NCBI RefSeq assembly: GCF_029227915.1
Contig: NC_079883.1
Location: 12,090,001 to 12,154,000 of the forward strand
DNA length: 64,000 nucleotides
Direction: 5' to 3'
From: Hydractinia symbiolongicarpus
Lineage: Eukaryota > Cnidaria > Hydrozoa > Anthoathecata > Hydractiniidae
Part shown: positions 55,636 through 64,000 of the stretch, in pieces
How the letters are laid out: each line of letters opens with the position of its first letter
Position numbering within the stretch: the first letter of the stretch is position 1
Translations under genes and position numbers: made by a program
The notes under the pieces: model-generated
The model's database searches: none
What the model was told of the DNA's origin: nothing
What the model saw: the letters and a program-made list of their open reading frames with translations, nothing else

Positions 55636-55782
55636 TCTGTTCTTATCAGTTTAATATCTGGTAGGCCATTCTCTGAATGGTCAGTATATTAATCTGATTT
55701 TTGGCCTTGGGTCATGGAGGTGGATTCATTCACGCCGTGACCACGGGTTGCCTTGGTGTTGCACTATTACCGATGGCGGCCC
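55633..55782 (+). pseudogene. U2: U2 snRNA 3' fragment (nt 36-185)
   Basis: Remainder of the unit 9 U2 gene from G36, with Sm site and 3' stem-loops identical to intact copies, but cut off from its promoter by 5 kb. Confidence 0.95.
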
Positions 55783-55974
55783 ACATAAGCAATAAAAGAA
55801 TAATAGCAGTCCTCTTTCCGACGGCACTCTGCATAGTCTACGGCGGGAACAAAACGCGTACACTGGGGGAGAATACAGCCTATGCCCCGCGACACGGCAG
55901 TTTATAACACACTCAAGCCACAAGCATTAACAAACTTTGAAGGGTACCCTCATGCTACGGTGCAGTTCCAACTC

Positions 55975-56139
55975 ATACTTACCTGACGGGGAAGTAAAGA
56001 CTGATCAATGAGGGTTTTCTTCCAGAGTGAGGCTCTTGCATTGCACTACGCTTGGGCTGACCTCTGCGATTACTGCAAACGTCAGTAACTCGACCGTACA
56101 ATTTCTGGTAGTGGGGGCCTGCGTCCGCGCTCGCCCCCT
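55975..56139 (+). ncRNA. U1: U1 snRNA (unit 9)
   Basis: Intact copy with its own PSE upstream, so it should not depend on the broken U2. Confidence 0.95.
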
Positions 56140-56466
56140 CCTTAAGTCAAAATGAATGAGCTTAGAAAAGTTGCGCGGCCAAATGTCGGTGGTGACTTAA
56201 ACGCTAAGGTAAAACCTCGCTTGGCTGTTACGAAACGTGATTGCGATATAAGTCCTCGGAAGGCGGCGGAATTTTATTTTATTTGCCATTCCGTCAGGGT
56301 TATTGGATGATCGGCAATAGATCGAGTTTGTATGCATTTGAAAGCTCTTTTTTCTCGTACTATCACCTGAAAATGTCGTAGGAAAATGTCATAGGAAACA
56401 CTTTCAACAACCGCCACGTTCCTTAATTGTTATAACAAGAAATATATCACAGCAAATGAAAATGAA

Positions 56467-56586
56467 AAGCCTACGACACCGGGAGTTCCCAGGCGGTCCC
56501 CCATCCAAGTACTATCCCGGCCCGACGATGCTTAACTTCCGTGATCAGACGAGAACGGGTGTGTTCATCGTGGTATGGCCGTAGAC
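56467..56586 (-). rRNA. 5S: 5S rRNA (unit 9)
   Basis: Intact copy. Confidence 0.96.
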
Positions 56587-56783
56587 ATTAGTAGGTGCAA
56601 ATACGTGCAATTTATTTTGACGTTGTGATCAAATTTTTTTATTTAATTTCTTTGAGTTACTTAGGACAAGGCGTATGCATGGATTATCTATTAGACTTTA
56701 AGGTTATAGTTTTGTGAAAAAAACAATGTTTTTTTAAAGATGTGTGGCTATAAAAATAGCCGTTGTTTTCTGAGTGTAGCGGT

Positions 56784-57164
56784 TTACTTCTTCTGTCCTT
56801 TGTCGTTCTTCTTTGGGAGTAAGACAGCTTGAATGTTTGGCAAAACACCACCAGCTGCAATGGTTACACCGCTCAAAAGTTTGTTTAATTCTTCATCATT
56901 ACGAACAGCCAATTGTAAATGTCTTGGAATAATCCTAGCTTTTTTGTTGTCTCTTGCTGCGTTACCAGCCAACTCCAATATCTCAGCAGATAAATATTCC
57001 AAGACGGCTGCTAAGTAAACTGGTGCTCCAGATCCAATTCGGTTATCATAGTGCCCTCTACGAAGGAATCTATGCACTCTACCGACTGGAAATTGAAGTC
57101 CAGCTCTTGAGGATCTTGTCTTGGCTTTAGCCTTAGCTTTTCCACCTTTTCCACGTCCAGACAT
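56784..57164 (-). CDS. H2A: Histone H2A, Ala40Asp variant (unit 9)
   Basis: GCT to GAT changes RRGHYAN to RRGHYDN (Met = 1). The position is at the H2A loop-1/DNA-contact region, where a new acidic residue is unexpected. The unit also holds a broken H3 and U2. Stem-loop at 56746-56761. Confidence 0.97.
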   Translation of the reverse strand: MSGRGKGGKAKAKAKTRSSRAGLQFPVGRVHRFLRRGHYDNRIGSGAPVYLAAVLEYLSAEILELAGNAARDNKKARIIPRHLQLAVRNDEELNKLLSGVTIAAGGVLPNIQAVLLPKKNDKGQKK

Positions 57165-57448
57165 AACTGCGATTTGATTTGTAAGTTAATACAAAAACGT
57201 ACGAATATTTAACGTAAGTGTTAACGAAATAAACTTTACTCGTTTTTTCATCATAAAAATAGGATCGAAATCATGTTTTTTTAACCAATCATAATTAAGT
57301 ATTAAACAAAAGATTTTTTTTTTAACCAATTAAATTGCGTATCGGCGTTTTCGGATCGAATTCGATCCGATTTTTTTACTTATAAACAAAAAGTTTTGAC
57401 TTGCAGTTTAATGCTTATTTACAAGTTAAGTAGCAAAAATTTTTAACC

Positions 57449-57853
57449 ATGTCTGACGCAGCAGCTAAAGGAGGAAAACAGGCACCTAAAGTAGCCAAGA
57501 AAGGTGAAAAAAGAGCCGGCAAAAAAGGAGGAAAGATTGGTGGAACTGGTGAAAAGAAACGCAAGAGAAAGAGAAAGGAAAGTTATGCTATTTACATCTA
57601 CAATGTTTTGAAACAAGTTCACCCAGATGTCGGAGTTTCAAGCAAAGCTATGAGCATCATGAACTCATTTGTCAACGACATCTTTGAGCGCATTGCTTCC
57701 GAAGCTTCGCGTTTGGCTCTTCAAAACAAAAAGTCGACCATCTCTTCTCGTGAAATTCAAACCGCAGTACGTCTTCTCTTGCCTGGAGAACTTGCAAAAC
57801 ACGCAGTCAGTGAAGGAACAAAAGCCGTCACAAAATACACAAGCAGCAAGTAA
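57449..57853 (+). CDS. H2B: Histone H2B (unit 9)
   Basis: Protein identical to unit 1. Confidence 0.98.
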   Translation: MSDAAAKGGKQAPKVAKKGEKRAGKKGGKIGGTGEKKRKRKRKESYAIYIYNVLKQVHPDVGVSSKAMSIMNSFVNDIFERIASEASRLALQNKKSTISSREIQTAVRLLLPGELAKHAVSEGTKAVTKYTSSK

Positions 57854-58148
57854 ACCAACGTCTACCAAACACAAACGGTCTTTTTTAAGACCACACATCT
57901 TTAAAAAAACATTTACTTGGCGTCACTACAAGTTAACCGAAGTTAATAAAACTTCTAAATAATGTGCTTAAGAACACTAGCCTACATTTAAAATACTTCC
58001 CCATGTGTGTGTGGATTAGCTTCACTTTTCATACGTATTATTAGCTGTACTTGCAGAAAAGACAAGTACATTGATCCATGTTATTGCTTACATTTAACTT
58101 AACCCAGCTTTTCACGGAAACACTCCCAGGCAAATTAACCCTACAAAG

Positions 58149-58167
58149 GGTTATATATGAAAAAGGG
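58149..58167. other. Rewritten patch in the H2B-H4 spacer (unit 10)
   Basis: Fifteen standard bases (TATTTCTAAATTTTT) are replaced by 19 others, GGTTATATATGAAAAAGGG, making a GGGTT...GGGTT flanked stretch. The flanks are unchanged. It looks like a templated or mis-joined repair event, not point mutation. It does not touch the H4 stem-loop. Confidence 0.8.
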
Positions 58168-58317
58168 TTTGTGTCATATATGACATAGTATCGTATAGCA
58201 ATAAATGTAACTGTGACAAGACTTTACACATTGTGTAATTTGGAAGCGTGCACAAAGTAATGTTTTAAAAGATTTGTGGCTATAAAAATAGCCGTTTTTG
58301 TTGAGCAATGACAACGC

Positions 58318-58674
<357 letters not shown>

Positions 58675-59152
58675 TTAACAGAATTCAGACAGCTTTAAAA
58701 AGAGGCCATAAAATTACCTACTGCTCGTGGAAACACCCTAATTAACCAATAGAGTTGCGTCATTACAAAATGTTCCGAACATTTTGTACATTTTTTTAAG
58801 TAAAACTGTAGTTTTTTTAAAAATTCGTGGTCTTAATGTTTCAGTAAGGCAATAAATTTGGCATCGTTGGAATTCGCCAAACCTTCTGCTACTTACTAAA
58901 AAAAAAAAAAGTCAAAAGCTTTTGTGTATCAGAAGATACAGCCGTTTTCCCGTAGCCAAAAAACACAGATTTTATAAAAATGTTAAAGTAATGAGCGTAA
59001 TGTCATTATGCAGCCAATCAGAAATTACTTTCTTAGCACCAATCAAATGGTTTGTTTTGAACCTTAGCTGTCAATCAATATGAGAAATAAAACTTTGGCG
59101 CGATAGTGCATTTTAGACCGTCTTGTGTATCCGTACTACATCGACTTCTTAA

Positions 59153-59566
<414 letters not shown>

Positions 59567-59906
59567 GCATCTTACCAAACAAAAAACGGCTATTTTTATA
59601 GCCACACATCCATAAAAAATATTACGGCTAGCTTTTTATATCAAACTTTGTCCTGCTTTCTGTTTAAATTTTATGCTACATAAAAATTTTATGCTACATA
59701 AAGTTTGACAATGTTAAAAATATGAAGGGCAAGAAAAGTAAAAGCAAGAAAATAAGAAATTTAAAAACGAAAATACTTAAATTTACTCTTTTTTAACTGT
59801 TTAAGTGACTTAAACAAGTTTAACTTTGTACCAAGATAATGTTTTTTTGTAAATGTGTGGCTATAAAAATAGCCGTTTGTTAATGTAATAGCCAGATACA
59901 CACAAA

Positions 59907-60458
59907 TTATTTTTTTGCGGTCTTCTTTGCTGCCTTTTTGGGAGTCTTTTTGACCTTCTTTGCTGCAGGTTTTTTAGCAACAGGCTTCTTTGTGGGTTTC
60001 TTAGCTGCTGGTTTCTTAGCCGAGGCTTTCTTTGTGGCAGGCTTCTTTGCTGCTTTCTTTGGCGTGCTCTTCTTTGCTGGCTTCTTTTTTGGTGTACTTT
60101 TCTTTGCAGTAGGCTTCTTTGCCGTTGGCTTTTTTGCTGCGGCCTTTTTCTTAGGTTTTTCTTTTTTTACCTGACCTAGCTTGAATGATCCAGAAGCACC
60201 AGTGCCTTTAGTTTGAATCAAATCGCCTGATGTTACTCCTCGTTTAAGAGCCATTTTCAGATGATGATCTGAGTTTTCAGCAACTTTGTAATTTGCATGA
60301 ATATATTTTGTAATAGCTTGGCGAGATGAACCACCGCGTTCCTTTAGGGTAGCGATAGCAGCCTTGATCATGTCCACATATTTAGGGTGATCAGCTGTCT
60401 TCTTTGCAGCAGGTTTCTTCTTGGGTGCGATTTTCTTTGGAGAAGCTGCTTCACTCAT
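59907..60458 (-). CDS. H1: Histone H1 (unit 10)
   Basis: Protein identical to unit 1. The 21-bp deletion lies in the spacer beyond its 3' stem-loop (59859-59874). Confidence 0.96.
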   Translation of the reverse strand: MSEAASPKKIAPKKKPAAKKTADHPKYVDMIKAAIATLKERGGSSRQAITKYIHANYKVAENSDHHLKMALKRGVTSGDLIQTKGTGASGSFKLGQVKKEKPKKKAAAKKPTAKKPTAKKSTPKKKPAKKSTPKKAAKKPATKKASAKKPAAKKPTKKPVAKKPAAKKVKKTPKKAAKKTAKK

Positions 60459-61037
60459 TTTTAATGTTTTCTTACAACAATCCAACGATAAACGATGCTT
60501 GTTATCACAGTAGAAGTATACTAAACATTACCGTGTAAATGAGATATAATTTAAGACGGTGCGAAGTATGCGGACGTAAAAGTACCACTCCCGGGAATTG
60601 ATTTGGCGCGAAAACAGAAATGTGTGTTTCTGTACATCGTATAATGTCCGTTTTGGGTGCCGCGACTATGCGAAAGCATGTTAATTTTTATTTGTAGTAC
60701 GACGCAATAGTCTGCAAGAGAAGCTGCTGGAGTTTGAGGTCTTCAGCATTACATCTAGTCTGTTAATTTGGGCTTCTTCCGCGCTCGTGTTAGGATTTTC
60801 ATAAAGCGTTCTTTGGTTTGCGTTGCGTATGTCGGCCTACATCATCGACACGGCCTGTTTCCGGCTATTAGGAGCAATTCATATATTGGGCACTGCGTTT
60901 CGACTTTTTTATTAGACCACAGTAAAAAAATTCACTCACAGAAGTCCCTTTCTTTCATGGCTACAAACACGAAGAATTCTGTCGTAAGTAAAACGAATGC
61001 GCAAGCCAAAATGACGATGGGGCGAAGTCATAAGCAT

Positions 61038-61110
61038 GGCCCTGTGGCCCAATGGATAAGGCATCTGACTACGAATCAGGGGATTCCAGGTTCGACTCCT
61101 GGCAGGGTCG
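61038..61110 (+). tRNA. trnR-ACG: tRNA-Arg(ACG) (unit 10)
   Basis: Same cloverleaf as unit 1. Confidence 0.95.
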
Positions 61111-61432
61111 CACTGTCGCATTTCGGCTGCATGGTCTACTGTGTAACGCGCGCGCACGTTCTGGCGTAATGCGTTGATAAACGGAATGTACGCAGACATA
61201 TTGGAAAGTAATATCACGCACTTAGTATCGTCGCCTTTGTTAGCATTCATGTAAGTTACCATCCACTTGCTACAGTCGCTCTCCATCCTACGGCTAAATC
61301 AACAGCCGTGATTTTTACTATGTCGCCGTCCATCCGTACGCGGTGACAGTTGTAAGCTTTACAGTAACGTGACATGCTCCACAAGCAGTTACGGTGTGTG
61401 GACGATGCCTATCATGGCAACGCTTGTTCTTT

Positions 61433-61617
61433 ATCGCTTCTCGGCCTAATGGCTAAGATCAAGTGTAGTATCTGTTCTTATCAGTTTAATATCTGGTAGG
61501 CCATTCTCTGAATGGTCAGTATATTAATCTGATTTTTGGCCTTGGGTCATGGAGGTGGATTCATTCACGCCGTGACCACGGGTTGCCTTGGTGTTGCACT
61601 ATTACCGATGGCGGCCC
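61433..61617 (+). ncRNA. U2: U2 snRNA (unit 10)
   Basis: Intact copy with an uninterrupted GTAGTA. Confidence 0.95.
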
Positions 61618-61809
61618 ACATAAGCAATAAAAGAATAATAGCAGTCCTCTTTCCGACGGCACTCTGCATAGTCTACGGCGGGAACAAAACGCGTACACTG
61701 GGGGAGAATACAGCCTATGCCCCGCGACACGGCAGTTTATAACACACTCAAGCCACAAGCATTAACAAACTTTGAAGGGTACCCTCATGCTACGGTGCAG
61801 TTCCAACTC

Positions 61810-61974
61810 ATACTTACCTGACGGGGAAGTAAAGACTGATCAATGAGGGTTTTCTTCCAGAGTGAGGCTCTTGCATTGCACTACGCTTGGGCTGACCTCT
61901 GCGATTACTGCAAACGTCAGTAACTCGACCGTACAATTTCTGGTAGTGGGGGCCTGCGTCCGCGCTCGCCCCCT
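61810..61974 (+). ncRNA. U1: U1 snRNA (unit 10)
   Basis: Intact copy. Confidence 0.95.
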
Positions 61975-62301
61975 CCTTAAGTCAAAATGAATGAGCTTAG
62001 AAAAGTTGCGCGGCCAAATGTCGGTGGTGACTTAAACGCTAAGGTAAAACCTCGCTTGGCTGTTACGAAACGTGATTGCGATATAAGTCCTCGGAAGGCG
62101 GCGGAATTTTATTTTATTTGCCATTCCGTCAGGGTTATTGGATGATCGGCAATAGATCGAGTTTGTATGCATTTGAAAGCTCTTTTTTCTCGTACTATCA
62201 CCTGAAAATGTCGTAGGAAAATGTCATAGGAAACACTTTCAACAACCGCCACGTTCCTTAATTGTTATAACAAGAAATATATCACAGCAAATGAAAATGA
62301 A

Positions 62302-62421
62302 AAGCCTACGACACCGGGAGTTCCCAGGCGGTCCCCCATCCAAGTACTATCCCGGCCCGACGATGCTTAACTTCCGTGATCAGACGAGAACGGGTGTGTT
62401 CATCGTGGTATGGCCGTAGAC
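62302..62421 (-). rRNA. 5S: 5S rRNA (unit 10)
   Basis: Intact copy. Confidence 0.96.
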
Positions 62422-62618
62422 ATTAGTAGGTGCAAATACGTGCAATTTATTTTGACGTTGTGATCAAATTTTTTTATTTAATTTCTTTGAGTTACTTAGG
62501 ACAAGGCGTATGCATGGATTATCTATTAGACTTTAAGGTTATAGTTTTGTGAAAAAAACAATGTTTTTTTAAAGATGTGTGGCTATAAAAATAGCCGTTG
62601 TTTTCTGAGTGTAGCGGT

Positions 62619-62999
62619 TTACTTCTTCTGTCCTTTGTCGTTCTTCTTTGGGAGTAAGACAGCTTGAATGTTTGGCAAAACACCACCAGCTGCAATGGTT
62701 ACACCGCTCAAAAGTTTGTTTAATTCTTCATCATTACGAACAGCCAATTGTAAATGTCTTGGAATAATCCTAGCTTTTTTGTTGTCTCTTGCTGCGTTAC
62801 CAGCCAACTCCAATATCTCAGCAGATAAATATTCCAAGACGGCTGCTAAGTAAACTGGTGCTCCAGATCCAATTCGGTTAGCATAGTGCCCTCTACGAAG
62901 GAATCTATGCACTCTACCGACTGGAAATTGAAGTCCAGCTCTTGAGGATCTTGTCTTGGCTTTAGCCTTAGCTTTTCCACCTTTTCCACGTCCAGACAT
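62619..62999 (-). CDS. H2A: Histone H2A (unit 10)
   Basis: Protein identical to unit 1; stem-loop at 62581-62596. Confidence 0.98.
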   Translation of the reverse strand: MSGRGKGGKAKAKAKTRSSRAGLQFPVGRVHRFLRRGHYANRIGSGAPVYLAAVLEYLSAEILELAGNAARDNKKARIIPRHLQLAVRNDEELNKLLSGVTIAAGGVLPNIQAVLLPKKNDKGQKK

Positions 63000-63283
63000 A
63001 ACTGCGATTTGATTTGTAAGTTAATACAAAAACGTACGAATATTTAACGTAAGTGTTAACGAAATAAACTTTACTCGTTTTTTCATCATAAAAATAGGAT
63101 CGAAATCATGTTTTTTTAACCAATCATAATTAAGTATTAAACAAAAGATTTTTTTTTTAACCAATTAAATTGCGTATCGGCGTTTTCGGATCGAATTCGA
63201 TCCGATTTTTTTACTTATAAACAAAAAGTTTTGACTTGCAGTTTAATGCTTATTTACAAGTTAAGTAGCAAAAATTTTTAACC

Positions 63284-63688
63284 ATGTCTGACGCAGCAGC
63301 TAAAGGAGGAAAACAGGCACCTAAAGTAGCCAAGAAAGGTGAAAAAAGAGCCGGCAAAAAAGGAGGAAAGATTGGTGGAACTGGTGAAAAGAAACGCAAG
63401 AGAAAGAGAAAGGAAAGTTATGCTATTTACATCTACAATGTTTTGAAACAAGTTCACCCAGATGTCGGAGTTTCAAGCAAAGCTATGAGCATCATGAACT
63501 CATTTGTCAACGACATCTTTGAGCGCATTGCTTCCGAAGCTTCGCGTTTGGCTCTTCAAAACAAAAAGTCGACCATCTCTTCTCGTGAAATTCAAACCGC
63601 AGTACGTCTTCTCTTGCCTGGAGAACTTGCAAAACACGCAGTCAGTGAAGGAACAAAAGCCGTCACAAAATACACAAGCAGCAAGTAA
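63284..63688 (+). CDS. H2B: Histone H2B (unit 10)
   Basis: Protein identical to unit 1. It has its stem-loop (63712-63727) and downstream element, but 69 bp after the stop the usual spacer is replaced by another H2B promoter. Confidence 0.98.
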   Translation: MSDAAAKGGKQAPKVAKKGEKRAGKKGGKIGGTGEKKRKRKRKESYAIYIYNVLKQVHPDVGVSSKAMSIMNSFVNDIFERIASEASRLALQNKKSTISSREIQTAVRLLLPGELAKHAVSEGTKAVTKYTSSK

Positions 63689-63758
63689 ACCAACGTCTAC
63701 CAAACACAAACGGTCTTTTTTAAGACCACACATCTTTAAAAAAACATTTACTTGGCGG

Positions 63759-64000
63759 GTATCGGCGTTTTCGGATCGAATTCGATCCGATTTTTTTACT
63801 TATAAACAAAAAGTTTTGACTTGCAGTTTAATGCTTATTTACAAGTTAAGTAGCAAAAATTTTTAACCATGTCTGACGCAGCAGCTAAAGGAGGAAAACA
63901 GGCACCTAAAGTAGCCAAGAAAGGTGAAAAAAGAGCCGGCAAAAAAGGAGGAAAGATTGGTGGAACTGGTGAAAAGAAACGCAAGAGAAAGAGAAAGGAA
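63759..64000 (+). repeat. Tandem duplication of the H2B promoter and 5' gene
   Basis: Standard post-H2B sequence runs to ...ACTTGGCG (63757). After one extra G it jumps to GTATCGGCGTTTTCGG, which normally lies about 110 bp upstream of the H2B ATG. The palindrome and TATAAA are included, but the CCAAT boxes and H2A are not. The offset between the two H2B starts is 585 bp. The extent beyond the window is unknown. Confidence 0.9.
63869..64000 (+). CDS. H2B: Histone H2B, extra copy, 5' part (cut by window end)
   Basis: First 44 codons (MSDAAAKGG... to ...KRKRKRKE), identical to the neighbouring H2B. It has the core promoter (palindrome, TATAAA) but not the CCAAT boxes shared with H2A, so expression may be lower. 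Whether the gene is complete cannot be seen. Confidence 0.9.
   Translation, partial: MSDAAAKGGKQAPKVAKKGEKRAGKKGGKIGGTGEKKRKRKRKE

Overview
The window is animal nuclear DNA: a head-to-tail array of one 5.85-kb unit that carries all five canonical histone genes together with four housekeeping RNA genes. From H4 onward each unit reads H4 (-), H3 (+), H1 (-), tRNA-Arg(ACG) (+), U2 snRNA (+), U1 snRNA (+), 5S rRNA (-), H2A (-), H2B (+). The histones are intronless, end in the metazoan histone 3' stem-loop instead of a poly(A) signal, and have metazoan-type tails. The AT-rich spacers, H1 and H2B sequences and 5S/snRNA linkage suggest an invertebrate, perhaps a cnidarian such as a hydrozoan. That placement is a guess, not a demonstration.

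Layout: the 3' end of an H2B gene (1-177), then ten units counted from one H2B stop to the next. They end at 6029, 11881, 17731, 23583, 29435, 35287, 41138, 46990, 57853 and 63688. Eight of the first nine inter-stop distances are 5850-5852 bp and the copies differ at only a handful of positions, as expected for concerted evolution. Unit 9 is 10863 bp because a retrotransposon sits in its U2 gene, and its H3 gene has a one-base deletion. Unit 10 (5835 bp) has a 21-bp deletion and a rewritten 19-base patch. After unit 10 the order breaks: 63759 onward is a second H2B promoter and H2B 5' end, a 585-bp tandem duplication cut off by the window end.

The most notable object is the roughly 4.9-kb non-LTR retrotransposon at 50621-55534. 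It has an ORF1 with an RRM-like region and an ORF2 with AP-type endonuclease, reverse transcriptase (YADD) and a C-terminal CCHC motif, as in the L1/Tx1 group. It lies exactly between nucleotides 35 and 36 of U2 snRNA, splitting the GUA|GUA that pairs with intron branch sites. This is the behaviour described for the U2-specific Keno lineage of Tx1-clade elements. A second short poly(A)-ended insertion at the same site (55536-55632) suggests the site was hit twice.

Functionally, the unit packages S-phase chromatin proteins (Pol II, stem-loop mRNAs), two spliceosomal RNAs (Pol II snRNA-type promoters with a shared candidate PSE at about -55), and two Pol III products (tRNA-Arg, 5S rRNA) into one repeat. 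H4/H3 and H2A/H2B are divergent pairs sharing CCAAT-rich promoters. H2B/H4 and H3/H1 are convergent pairs with facing stem-loops. Unit number and homopolymer indels depend on the accuracy of the assembly of this highly repetitive region.
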